Source of the DNA: Azolla caroliniana
Lineage: Eukaryota; Polypodiophyta
Length of the DNA: 64,000 nucleotides
NCBI GenBank assembly: GCA_043228905.1
Contig: JBHGNT010000021.1
Coordinates: forward strand, 2,232,001-2,296,000
Direction of reading: 5' to 3'
Positions within the stretch are counted from its first letter, which is position 1. Each line of letters opens with the position of its first letter. Under the pieces are notes generated by a model. It was given only the letters and a program-made list of their open reading frames with translations, ran no database searches and was not told the DNA's origin. The translations under genes were made by a program, and so were the position numbers. Shown here in pieces: positions 46,231-58,555 of this stretch.

Positions 46231-49200
46231 CTATTATTGTCTTCAGAGGCGAAATATGACCTATGAGACCAAAAGTATTACATTTCACGTAATACATGTG
46301 AAAGAAAGAAAGATTCTATTATCGTCTTTGGAGGTCAAATATGACCCATGAGACCAAAAATATTACATTTCACATTGTACATGTGAAAATGAATAGCGAC
46401 TCTCGATGTTCAAGAACTTTACCAACGAATGCTACAATTGAGGGTGCACATTGTGATTGTAGCACATTCATTCCATCTATGATTTGAAGGAACTTCAAGG
46501 CCAAGATATTTGAAACATTCTACGCATTCAAGTGGCTCATTATTGTACATAATGCATGGTTTATCTTTTTTTTGGCTCTTCACAAGCATAATCTTTGTTT
46601 TAGAGTTGTTAACACTTAATTTAGTATGCATGCAAAACTTTTCCAAAGCCTTCATAAACTTTTGTGCGTCTCCTATAGTATTTGCAAAAAGCACTACATC
46701 ATTCGCATATAACAAAAGCATAATGGCTACATTCATAATGACAACTTCTTCAATGCCTTTTTCCTTGACAAACTTGACAACCATTTCTTGCAACTCATCA
46801 ATGCATAGATCAACTAGTGTTGGTGAGAGTGAGCATCCTTGCTTAACACCAATAGTGTTGAAAAAATCTAAAAGTCTATTGCTCCTACGCACACAACATA
46901 TAACCTTCTCATAGATTTGGGAAATTACAAGCATATATTCACTTGGTACCTCGTGTTCTTCCGTTCGCCTTCAAAGATGCTCACGAGGTACCATATCAAA
47001 AGCTTTTTTTGAAGTCTACGGAGGCCAAAATGGCCTATAAGTCCAAGATTACATCTTAAAAATTTGTCTCATCTTTGAGAACAACAAACCAAAATAAATG
47101 CAACTAAGTAAAAAAAGCAAACTGAAATAGAAATAAGATGTGATTAAAGAATCTCATCATCTATACATGTAAGGTTCTCAAGCCAGATGTATTTTACTTT
47201 GTTCTTCAAAAGATCTCTAACTTGGGTCAATCTAGAATGGAGAAGTCTCCGAAGTGAGGGAACCGCTTGCAATGACAGGAGATAATGGCCTTTATCTATC
47301 GATGAAAAGGATGGGGTGATCGTGATCACAAGGCTAGGGTCTTCATGCACAAGAAATCGCTATTGCCCGATCTATTGTAACCCCGTTGCAATATCCTGTT
47401 TGGGAGCCGATTTGTATCTGTAATTGACCGTGTAGCATATGTGCACAATGTTCCAAAGTTCTCTTTGAGTTCAGGATTGAGTAATTTTGTTCTTTGGCTA
47501 AATTCTTAAAATAATAGAAATGTGGAGAGGAATCTTGCTGAGCTTCTGGGCAGCAGTCATTTTGACTAGGTACTTGCAGATTATGAATCCGTTTTTTTTC
47601 TTATGTGTACCTGGCACTTGTTAAGGATATAGAGAGTGTCTCGGATAGACGTTTATATTCATTTCTCTAGTACCATATGTTGTTCTCATAGATGAGAAAA
47701 TGTTGTAAGATATAACCTCATTTTGGTAGTATAGGCCATTTTGGCCTCTTAAAAGAAGTTAATATAATTTTCTTTCTTTTCTATGAGCAGAGAGATATGT
47801 GCAGATTTCTGTGTGGTTTTCTGAATGATGTCATATGAATTTTGAGTAGAGACAGATCATTCGTTGTCTTTGGCAAGAGGGTGAGTACAGTGAATGCAAA
47901 TGGATGACAACTCACTCTCAGATAGGCAGTGTAATCCTGAATTGATTTAAGAGGGCCAACCTGGGTTATTTTTTCTTGCATTCTCTTAATTTTCAAGAGA
48001 TTATGCAATGAGTTATAATTGATATTTGAACTCCCTGTTAGACAATTTATTCTTTGAGCTCGTTGTGCCATAAGATGCATGTCAGCTGACTGTATCAGAA
48101 TATTGGCCCTTTTCTTCTTTAATCTGGTTGTGTACATTTTAGAGGCAAGTCAACTGGTTACCTTCATTCCATATAAATAAGTCTCGTGACTGGATAAGGA
48201 TAGCTATTTATTGGAAACAAAGGAAGCTGTGAAGGCATAGTAGCATCTGTTCTCAGTTTCTCTGTTGGTATCAGAAGTTGACTTCAGTTTTCTCTCTCCC
48301 TCTTTTTATTATTCATCTCATTCTTGCTACATTGCCATCTTGCAGATGGTTTAGAAGCCAATCCCCTATATTTAGGAAACAAGGAAGCTGTGAAGGCATA
48401 GTAGCAGCTGTTCTCAGTTTCTCAGTTGGTATCGAAATTGATTTCAGTTTTCTCTCTCTCTCCCTCTTTTTATTATTCATCTCATTCTTCCTACCGCTGC
48501 CATCTTGCAGATGGTTTAGAAGCCAATCCCCTATATTTACTGTTTATGACTTGTATATCCCTCTTCTTTTCAATATACAATGAAGCAAATCAAATAGCAA
48601 GGACAATTTACTATTGTCATGAGGTCTTTCAGATAGAGTTTCATGAATGACCTGTACAACAAGAAGATTCCATGTGTTATTTTGTGGTTGACGTTGCCGG
48701 AGATTCAAAGGAAAGTTATGTGTTTTAGATTTTGATTTTAGGGAACAGAGGTAGAAAGTATAGCAACTACTATGTAGTGTTGGAAAATATTCATACTTTC
48801 TGCTACTTGAGTTGATTGATAGTTTTTTAAACAGAGAGTCTATACAAGTTCTTTGAAGGTGCAATTTCTTCAAATTATCTTCATATAGAAACCTTGGACT
48901 TGCAAGGCAAGTGCAAGGAATCAAGATTCAAGGATGCCAAATAAATTGGTAAGATGACATCCAGAGTTTCTAATCCTTGTTTTTGAAGGAAGAATAGGAA
49001 AAAACGCTTCCACCATGTGCAAGAGAACAAATGAACTAGAGCTTTATTGAGGATCCATAGGCTTGCGATGAGAATGCGTTGTTCTTTTTTCGGAGGTACA
49101 ATTTTTTTATTTATTTCTTTGAGTTGGTCCAAAGCTAATAATGTATGGTGATGAGATGACTCTTTCACAAGGATAATGTGGATTGTTCTAGACATTCAGG

Positions 49201-52200
49201 ATAGACTTGGGGCTATGTATTGAGATTCTTATTTGAACAGAAAAATTTTCTTTACTAGGTCTCTTGATTGTAGTTATTATGAGCATTTGAAGTGGTGGTT
49301 GAAAATAATCAAAGCACATAAACGGTTCTCAATATACAAGTAATAACTTGCATTATATCTTAATCTTGTAACTGACATCTGGTCTTAACGAGATGGAGGC
49401 ATGTTAGGACCTCCCAGAAATGGAAGCCCATTTTAGAACCTGAAGGGATGTCAAAACCTTATGGAAGCTAGCAATGACATCATCAACGTGACATCAACTT
49501 CATTTCTAGTGACAAGTTTTAGTCAAGAGTGGTTGTAGGTCTAACCTTTTATTGTTGTCCATGGAACTCTTGAATCTCAAATCTTCAAAATTAGAAGCCA
49601 AATTTCGTGTGCTCATCTATGGATAGCATAACTCTTTCAAATGCCAATGTATTAATGTAGGAATTTGTCACAATGCAATTATAGAAAAATAAATCTTAAA
49701 TTTGAGCCCTTTATGAATCACTGAAACTGGCCTTAGGAACTTCTTGATGGTGGTAAAACCCTGATTGAACCGCTAGGATTGCTTAATTTCACTATTGAAG
49801 AAGTTTTATGTAAATGAAGAATGATCTATTTAAGATTTTATATGTGCTATGGCTTAATTTCACATCCTGTAATCTAAATTGCTCCTGAAACGAAGAATGT
49901 GAAAGGTAAAACCCAAATGCTTTTGTATTTCTTTTAATAATGTCTAATAGAAGATAATACAATAAGATAAGACACAAACTCTAGAAATACGGACAACAGT
50001 TTTAGCCTATTTCAGCAATACAACCCATATCTAGAGCTTCGAAAGTATTTCTATTGAGCATACAAGCAAAGACAGTAAACTAGCTATGATTCCTGCAGTT
50101 TTTTTTTCTGACATCACTCATTCCTCTCTAAAACTGAAATTTTAGTTTTGGTCAAAAGAGAAGTTTGTTTGAATGAGAAATTCTTTCTCACGCTGCCCAG
50201 TGTCACCTCTCCAAGGAAAAAACCACTTATCACTCACTTACATGTATGTAGGGTCTCATCTAAAGTGACTTTATAAGGTACAGCTGTTCAATTGAGTGCA
50301 CACACCTCTATGCATCAGAATCAAATGCTAATTGGACTGATCGCAGGGCATGCCAACTCTGGCTCCTCCAGTCTACGAACCATAAGCCCTTGACCTTTTC
50401 ATGTTGGCGATGCAATGTTGGCTCGCTTGATTTCAAGATTTTGTATGAGCAAGTAAAAGAAAATATCATAAAAGAGAACAAACATATCATATTTTGGTGA
50501 CCTTCATGTTTATCAATCTTGATTTGTGATTGAGATTGCTTTCTCACAAGAGTAATAAGTATGGGAAATTGTAGATACATGGAATGTTAGTTGAATCTTC
50601 ATGGCTTGTTGTAGATGAATATAATAGTCTAGAGCCATGTACAATCCAACTTTTGACAAGGACACGGTGATTGCAGTTCGTCAAGGAGAAGCCATACTTG
50701 ATTTTGCTGGTTTGACATTCTTTAGTGTGCTTGTCCTGGCATTGAGCTTTGTTAGATAGCCCGCAATGGAAGGCCTAAAAGAACTATATGCCAGTATTTT
50801 GTAGATTGACTTGAGTGATCTTTTCCACTGATGTAGTACCATGGTGGCTGATTTTTCTTTTTGCACGTTGAAATGTCTCTTTACATCTGACTCTGCTGGA
50901 CAGCAGAAATTAGGCCCTGGCTGCTCGTAATTCTCAGAAAATTAGAATGTCACTAGAAATGCTGGGCCCAGAAACAGCAAAGTGAATACATTGGAGTGCT
51001 CATATCTGGCTGAAGCTTTGAAAGCATTCTAATTTCTAATTTATATTTTCTTGAATAATTTAAAGAAATTTCTTAAGGGTCTCTCAGCTTTAGGCATTAC
51101 AGTGTATCTTGTATGCTCCAATGAATTAAACTGTTTGGGCGAAAGGTTTATGAATGGTGAATCTAGTGTTATACCACCAGTGTTGCTTGTTTTGATCAGT
51201 GTTTTTCTTCCTCTTTGCTGCTGCCTCTGTTTCCAATATTTCTTTCTTCTTTATTTTTCTTGATTATGTTATGGACTTTTTCATTGGCATTTGCACTATT
51301 TATAGAGCACCACATCTTGTAACTCATAGTTCTGCATCCCAAGTCTCCTGTATACAAGTATTTAGGTGCTCAAATTATACAATAACTATACTCATTTAAC
51401 GATATTCACAGGAAACACATTTTATGCATCTGATTTATCTCTAGGGAAATATGGAATTCTAAGAGTTAACAGGATATTTCTTTCTTGCTGTGGAGTTGAT
51501 TTATTAAGAAACTTATCCTGCAGGTTTGGGCAGTGGCAGATTCTAAACGACAGGGATTTCTTGGGTTTCAAGATTTTGTAACAGCAATGCAGGTTTTGAG
51601 TTCGTAATACTTAATTTATTATCTCTCAGATTATATAGGACATCCGTTATTTACGAGCTATTTCATAGAATGTTCTACAAAGAGATTGTTTGACTCAATT
51701 GCAGATAATATCTCTTGCACAAACTGGCAACCCCATATCTAGTGACATACTCATCGGCCATGGTATGTGTACCTTATATCTGTTTATCCAACATGGTTAC
51801 ATTAATATCTGGTTGCATTTTCTCTAATATTGTGGTATTGTTATCTTTGCAGATTTAGAGAACATCAGTCCTCCCGTCATGGAAGGTTTAGATCAATTAC
51901 TGTCTGTAAGTAAAACATGTATTGTAGCTTGTGTATCACATTTCTGCTTCTAGTCTGATATATGAACTTCCATTTATATTAACTATTTGTTTCATACTTT
52001 ACAGAAAAGCCGGATCCCACCAACAGTAGATGTTCATATGAATGGTAGTTAAACTTCATTCATTTTCCATGTGTGGACACCATATTTATGTGTTCACTGT
52101 CAAAGTTTGGGACCAGGGTTGATTCTCTCTTAAATTATTTTCAGGTACCTCACCACAAATCCAATCCACTACGTCACAATGGTTCAACCAAAAACCAACA

Positions 52201-54985
52201 AAGAAGGTGCATGTCTCTTCTATGAAAATTTTCCATGTCTTCTTAATTGAAGAGGCATGAATGAGAAACCTATTATGCTAGAATGCATTGTTGTAGACAT
52301 TGCTTCAAGAAAAAACTAAAAGATTGAATAATGTGTGAATTTTTCTTACAGATACCAATGTCAGATGTGACTTCAGTTATTGATGGTCTCAAAAAACTTT
52401 ACGTAGAAAAACTCAAGCCACTGGAGGTCACCTACCAATTCCATGACTTTGTTACACCCCTTCTGGTAGGTTTAATCCCTCAATTCCCTACTTATTTTAC
52501 ATGGGTATATATGTAGTTCTCAATAAATTATGGAAGTTTGAATACTTCATCTGTTGAGTATGTTATTGCCATAATGGATTTATTTATAAAGAGAGAACAT
52601 CTTAATTCCTCAAGAAATAATCATGAGGTAATAAATGGATGGCAGCCAGAAAAGAGGAAGTATAATAAGAATTTCAAACTAAAGCAGTAATTTGAAAATG
52701 AGTTAAAAAATCAATTCAAATTTGATTTGAAACCGTGTCTTGGTAAATATTTCTTTCTTTGTGTACGAACCCGTATTGTTGGATTTTTCTAGTTCACAGT
52801 AGAATGTCTATTGTATTGTGAAGGTAAATCCTTTATGAAAAATAAGCTACAATAGGTTGCATGATAGAAATTTTTTCTCACGTGTCAGGCTCTTTCTTTG
52901 CATGTTTCATATTGTCTGTTTTTAATTATAATTAATTTAACAGACTGAAAGCGAGTTTGATGCTAAGCCCATGGTCATGCTTCTAGGCCAGTATTCTACT
53001 GGGAAAACTACATTCATTAAACATCTTTTAAGAGCAAACTATCCAGGTAAGGGAAAATGGAACTTTTCTATGCTAATTATTTTCACTTAATTCCTTACTT
53101 ACTTTTTGTTTTTGGTTTCTTTCTAGGAGCACATATTGGGCCAGAACCCACAACTGACCGTTTTGTTGTTGTGATGGTGTGTTATAGTGTTAATGAAATG
53201 TTAACCTCTTGTAGTGCATGAATCTTTCATTATTTCCTTATATGTTTGTATTTTCCATGGAATTCTTTTATGAAGGGAGGGTCCGACTATCGAAGTGTAC
53301 CAGGAAATACCATTGCAGTGCAAGCTGACATGCCATTCCGTGGATTATCAAAATTTGGAGGAGCTTTTCTATCAAAATTTGAATGCTCCCAGATGCCTCA
53401 TCCTGTGAGTTTACTGATGTATGTGTCATCTACCGTCTTCTCAAAGATTTTTTAAATGATTAGTTCCTGGGTGCCCTTTATATGATAAGCTATTGGAACA
53501 TATCACCTTTGTGGATACACCTGGAGTGCTTTCTGGAGAAAAGCAAAGGACACAAAGAAGCTACGATTTTACTGGTGTGACTGAATATTTTGCTGCTAAG
53601 TGTGATCTGATATTGCTCTTATTCGATCCACATAAGCTAGATATCAGTGATGAGTTCAAGAGGGTCATTGGTTCCTTGCGTGGACATGATGATAAAATAA
53701 GGGTGGTCTTGAATAAGGCAGATCAAGTTGACACGCAACAGGTGCAGTGACTACTGTATATTGAAGTGTTCTTTCTGGAATTCTTTGTTTGCAAAGTTTT
53801 TTTAGCAACAGATCTCTTTTTCTACAGTTGATGAGAGTCTATGGGGCACTTATGTGGTCTCTTGGAAAAGTTCTGAATACACCTGAAGTAAATCGTGTTT
53901 ATATTGGGTGCGAATTTTTTATCTGGTCATATTATTTATTGGTATTGACAACCAATCATAGCTTGACTGAGGACCATATGAATTTTGGACAGATCGTTTA
54001 ATGATAAACCCATTGATGAACGGGCTGTAGGCCCTATTGGTAAGGAACTCTTTGAGAGGGAGCAAGAAGACCTTTTAGCAGATTTGAAGGACATACCGCG
54101 GAAAGCGTGCGATCGAAGAGTGAGATTCTGAACCTATTTTTCAAACTACTGCACTATATATATGTATAGCTCTCTATATATAATCCAAGTAAAGTATATG
54201 TATATAGACAGAGTTCTATGTTTAGAAAGCATCCATCACAAATATGTGTCATTGTACATTTAGGTCCTTACAACTTTATTTACTTCTCCAGATAAATGAA
54301 TTTGTGAAACGAGCACGGGCAGCAAAAATCCATGCTTACATTATTGGCCATCTGAAGAAGGAAATGCCTGCTCTCATGGGCAAAGTAAAGACACAGCAGC
54401 GCCTAATAGACAACTTGGAGGAGGAATTTGGAAAGGTTTGTACTTTCTTTCAAGCATTTTAACTTTCCATAGAAGTTTTGTTATTGCTCCTTTACACACT
54501 CTTTCTCATGTAGTTACATAGATCATGCATGTACATGATATAGAATATAGGACTGCACCGCGTACCATCATTATCATTTAGTACATCTGTCATTGCATTT
54601 ATAATTCTACATTATTTATCCTTTATTTGATGATATACGAACAGCAGACTACACGTGTTGTACTTACGAATTTTCTCATAGGTGGGCTTTTGGCCTCTAC
54701 TGTGCTAATATAACGTTATTGCTTTTCCTCTTCTTCTTTCATGCACCATTTCAAGCCATTTTCTGGATATAAATATTGCACTTCTCTATGTTCATGAAGG
54801 TTCAAAGGGAGCATCACCTTCCAGCAGGAGACTTCCCAAATGCTGATCACTTTCGGGAGATCCTTTCTGGTTACAATTTTGACAAGCTTGAAAAGCTGAA
54901 ACCGAAGATGATTCAGGCTGTGGATGACATGCTTGGCTACGACATTCCAAATCTCCTCAAAAGATTCCGAAACCCATATGACTAA
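43813..54985 (+). CDS. EHD: EH-domain-containing dynamin-like GTPase (EHD family), complete
   Basis: Exons: 43813-43897, 45666-45745, 51524-51592, 51705-51762, 51853-51905, 52005-52044, 52145-52206, 52352-52465, 52944-53046, 53127-53176, 53276-53404, 53490-53741, 53828-53907, 53993-54119, 54292-54435, 54800-54985. All are GT-AG and in phase, giving 543 aa (Arabidopsis EHD1 is about 545). The EH domain is N-terminal, as in plants, with EF-hand loop DQDGDGRITGAD at 27-38. The GTPase part has the P-loop GQYSTGKT (202-209), DTPG (290-293) and NKAD (356-359). Conserved blocks follow: LMRVYGALMWSLGKVL, AAKIHAYIIGHLKKEMP, and the C terminus LLKRFRNPYD. EHD proteins bind membranes and act in endocytosis and recycling. 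Introns 1 and 2 (1.8 and 5.8 kb) are repeat-filled; the others are short. This should be a functional gene. Confidence 0.96.
43985..45660 (+). repeat. EHD intron 1: decayed 70-125-bp tandem array
   Basis: About ten diverged units each carry two anchors. A 'ggaaatgttgtttaca'-like block occurs near 44098, 44283, 44391, 44457, 44575, 44697, 44817, 45368, 45488 and 45603. A 'gctttgtaaggttcaatctta'-like block occurs near 44055, 44162, 44240, 44354, 44425, 44530, 44650, 44773, 45440 and 45560. Between 44835 and 45305 an unrelated stretch interrupts the array. Confidence 0.65.
45857..46135 (-). repeat. Family-B hairpin-tailed repeat
   Basis: It matches 47020-47270 over its length. Shared blocks are 'gattacatctta', 'tttgagaaca', 'tcaaaagatctcta' and 'ggtcaatctagaatgga'. 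The tail hairpin on the minus strand is AGGCCATTTTGGCCT (45880-45894). It is antisense in EHD intron 2. Confidence 0.7.
46229..47018 (-). mobile_element. LINE fragment: reverse transcriptase joined to the hairpin tail
   Basis: The minus strand reads DFKKAFDMVPREHL near 47.0 kb, then YEKVICCVRRSNRL, GVKQGCSLSPTLVDLCIDEL, LLLYANDVVLFANTIGDAQK and ECFKYLGLEVPSNHRWNECA, ending near 46.45 kb. These are consecutive RT blocks, with the catalytic box reading YAND. Right after WNECA the frame runs into the 150-bp tail shared with the SINE at 21.7 kb. The tail ends in two successive hairpin modules (46332-46347 and 46247-46262). A large internal deletion between RT and tail is likely. The first RT module also has a frame break near 46.94 kb. 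Confidence 0.82.
47020..47275 (-). repeat. Family-B repeat abutting the LINE fragment
   Basis: This is a second long copy of the family at 45857-46135. The minus-strand hairpin AGGCCATTTTGGCCT (47022-47036) is followed, within a few bases, by the first codons of the LINE RT fragment. No tail repeat lies between them. Confidence 0.7.
47690..47775 (+). repeat. Short family-B tail
   Basis: Only the last part of the family is present: 'gatgagaaaatgttgtaaga', 'ggtagtat', the perfect hairpin AGGCCATTTTGGCCT (47733-47747), then 'cttaaaagaagttaatataattttctttc'. Confidence 0.65.
54640..54720 (+). repeat. Probable decayed family-B tail in the last EHD intron
   Basis: The order 'gttgtacttacga', 'ctcataggtgggcttttggcct', 'ctactgtgctaatataacgtta' follows the family-B tail, but the left hairpin arm is disturbed. 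This is a weak call. Confidence 0.35.
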
Positions 54986-57900
54986 GGATATGGAATATAG
55001 AAAATGAATCGACAATCAAATACCATAACCGACATGTATAGCTAATGAGATGGTTCAATGTTCTCGGTGTGGACAGCGATAATGCAAACTACCTAAGAAA
55101 TGCAGTGTGCCTTTATGGTGCTTGATTGAGGCTTGCATTTTTATTGAGGTTGGTTGTAAATTATTCAAGCAAAACAGTGCTTGGATATTTCTTATTCCTA
55201 ATATATTTGTTGAATACTATATGTTGTAATGTTATGATTTTGAGTGACCAGTCATTATCAGAAAAGATACACATCTTGCAGAATGGGGGAATAAAGTGTG
55301 CTAGTTAGTACTGGCTCAATAGTTGTGTCTTAGCTCATGAACTAACTAAATCATATCTGCGAATAAGAATCAAAATTGTTATGTACTGTTAATTCATTCA
55401 TGCCTTCCACTTGGATGTATCTAGTGATAATTGGATATTTTTTACTCCTACTCTGAAACATGCTTCATTTGATTATATCTATCTTAGCTCATGAACTAAC
55501 TAAATCATATCTGCGAATAAGAATCAAAATTGTTATGTACTGTTAATTCATTCATGCCTTCCACTTGGATGTATCTAGTGATAATTGGATATTTTTCACT
55601 CCTACTCTGAAACATGCTTCATTTGATTATATCTAACATTATTTTCTTGAATGCAATTAAGAAGTTAGTGTTGAAAAGAAGACCGTGTGATGGAAAGAGT
55701 CAAGGCACGAGTTTGTGTAGTCATTTGGACTCCAACCTTATTTTGGAACTTGGCTTTTAAGCATACCAATAGGAGTGCTTACAATCACCATTAGACCAAA
55801 TATATCTGTTGTAGATTTTAAATGTGTTTCTGGCTTGGTAACATATGTTGGGGTCATGTCGCAAGTTTGTAATATTTATACGAGCAATTAAGTAAGTATA
55901 TGAATATGAGTACCTCAGTTGAGGCAAGACAACTAGAAGAATAGAAATGCAAGGTTACCTTGAATGAACATTTGTAGAGGATGTATACAACATGGAATGG
56001 AAGAACAATAAGACAATGGTTATGGAGAATGTTGGAGAATTGAAAATGGTAAAGCTTTTAAAAGTTCAAAAAAACAATATATTCTGATTTTAATACATGC
56101 ATTATTATTCCACAGGTTGTGATGAATGTGGTTGAGATTGATGATTGTGGAAGTAGTCCATGATTGAATTGTTTTGTTGGTAAGGAAAGCAAAACCATAA
56201 GATAAATTAAATGACTATTAAATGTTTCTTGTCATAATAATCATTAATTAGCAAGCATTCTTCACACTCACTTGTCTAACCTTGGCATATATCGTTTGAA
56301 ATTTATTCACTTCTTGTTATGATATCCTTTCTCTAACAACTCAATGCCTAACAGAACAACTTATGCTCATGTGATATGAACCTTTGAATCAAAACTTGAT
56401 TCATGCATACCACCAAATGTTGAAGACATTTTTACATGTTGGAAATAACCATTTGCTCTGCCTTAAGTTTTGCACATTGAAATCGAGCTATTGAAGCATC
56501 TATTCATTTTCACAAGCAGAACAACCGCTCGAGGAAAGAATCTCCAGTTGATCCAATAAACAAATTGCCAAATTAAATATTGCTTTATGGAATGGGAGTG
56601 TAGGGTCACTATCACATTTGGTGCATGTAATGAAATAGAGAAAATCCAACAATTTTTCTTATGCAGTCAATTGGCCCATTGAGGTGCTAACCATGCAAAG
56701 AGTATACAATGATATCCTAAAGGTCAAGAATATGCTTGACCACAACTTGCCAAAACAAGATTGGAACTCCCTGATGATGCTATGAAGTATGTGATCATCT
56801 AGGATAATGGTAATCCATAATCTTAGCGTATAAGGTAATTTGTGAGAAGGATGATGACTTATTAGACAAACATGATAATCCCCACTAAATAGATGAGTAC
56901 ATATGTTGTGTGCAGTATTTTCACGTAGAGAGTTTTTGCAACACAATAGCAACATAGGAAGGAGTCATGTACAAGATGATAAGTAGGAACAAGCAACTCT
57001 CTCTCTCTCTCTCTCTCTAGGGATCTAAAGACTACTACGACTCCAAACTCAATGCTCTCTCTCTCTCTATCTAGGGATCTAAAGATTACTACGACTCCAA
57101 ACTCAATGCTCTCTCTCTCTCTCTCTCTCTCTAGGTATCTAAAGACTACTATGCCTCCAAACTCAATGCTCTCTCTGTCTCTAGGTCATATTTGACCTTT
57201 GAAGACGATAATAGAATCTATCTATCTATCTATCATGGGCTAGGCCCTGTCTCATAGATCACAATCTGTTTCCCATGGACATTAAAAGGATATCTATCTA
57301 TCGATCTATCAATCTATTGCGTAGCTCCCACACCATCCAATGAAAACTAGTTAGTCGCAGTATGATGCATCGCGGGAGGGGAGGAGATCCATGCATGCAT
57401 GGTATGCCGATGTGCCACAAAATCACATGTGTACATTATATAGATATTGGTTGAGAAGAAGAGAAGGGAGAAAGTGGAGTGGGTGGTCACAAGGAAGAGT
57501 TGACGGCGCTTCTTTGGAAAGTGTTTTCCCATCTCTTGTTTTTCTTCATATTATTGATTCACAAGAAAAGAAAAAACCCCTCTCTTCCTCTCCTCTGTCT
57601 CTGTCTCTGTCGTTCACTCTCTGTCTCTCCCTGTTCGCGTGCTCAGGTTTGGTCTCCACTCTCTCTATCTCTCTCTTCCATCGATGGATGGATCCAATGT
57701 TTTTTTATTTCTTTCTTCCATCGATGGATGGATCCAATGTTTTTTTCTTTACTTTTTTTTTTTCTTCACTGAGAAGAGAGATCTTCTTCTCTAGCAGTTG
57801 TGATGACCATTGATGCCTTTTTTCTTTTATGATTGAAAGGACTCACAACCTCTCTCTCTCTCTCTCTCGCAATTGAAATTGCTGCCCATCATCCTTTTCA

Positions 57901-58555
57901 TTGAGTTGATAGCTAATGGTGCAATGTTACCTATCTCTATTGCACATGTGTAAACATCTTTCTTCCTTTTCATTGAGTTGATAGCTAAGGGTGCTATGTT
58001 ACCTATCTCTATTGTATATTTTCCCTTTGATGAAGTTGAATTCCACTGTTTTTGCATATTAAAATATCCATTTTGTCTCCCTTTGATTGCAATTGCATTG
58101 TATTCTCACTACATTTTTAGCTATGATGCATTTGCATTGTATTATGACTGGATTTTTAGCTATGATGCGATTGCGTTTGATCCTATGATATGTGCACACA
58201 TCTATCTAGATTTGGTTAGCTTTGGTGAGTAGTATAGATTGAAGGTGAAGGATTGGTGGCCGTCTAATTGTTGTCAATGATCCATATATTGTTTTAGCAA
58301 TTAGTTCAAGCTGAATTGAATATATATATGCAACCAAAGACTTATAGGGGAAGAGAAAACATGACGGAGTATATTTGTGTTATTGTCACTGTGTAGGTGG
58401 GTGAAAAACACGTGAAAGGAGAACAAACTCTAAGAGTAGAAAGTTATTGCCTATCCAGGTTCAAAATCAATCTCTTCCTACTTAATTTATTCTTGCTCGT
58501 GAACAATTTTTTCCCAAAAATCATACTGATCTTCCATTAGGTGGTAAGAAAGAGA
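54986..58555. other. EHD-COAE intergenic region with repeats
   Basis: It holds a 154-bp tandem duplication (55328-55481 and 55482-55635, starting 'tcttagctcatgaac') just past the EHD 3' end. A three-unit minisatellite follows (about 57001-57180; CT run plus 'ctagggatctaaagactac...ccaaactcaatg'). Next is a family-A hairpin tail, AGGTCATATTTGACCT, at 57183-57198 followed by (tcta)n. A CT-rich stretch (57560-57680) may be the COAE leader or promoter. A 30-bp piece 'ttccatcgatggatggatcc' occurs twice (about 57677 and 57716). No further gene is supported. Confidence 0.6.

Larger units (their letters stand above)
45746..51523. other. EHD intron 2 (5.8 kb), repeat-filled
   Basis: It contains an AT-then-GA microsatellite (45792-45856), family-B repeats, a GA run of about 89 bp (46139-46227), a LINE fragment (46229-47018) and a 162-bp tandem duplication (48213-48374 and 48375-48539, starting 'ggaaacaa'). 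The remaining stretch from 48.6 to 51.5 kb shows no coding frame I recognise. Confidence 0.7.

Noticed and set aside
50681-50866. Minus-strand frame with a CQDKHTKEC-like Cys/His cluster in another frame
   Set aside because: A single partial zinc-knuckle look-alike in a long intron, without any neighbouring retroelement motif.
57391-57813. 140-aa open frame on the plus strand
   Set aside because: Low-complexity Ser/Leu/Phe protein translated from CT-rich DNA. It has no domain and overlaps the probable COAE leader.
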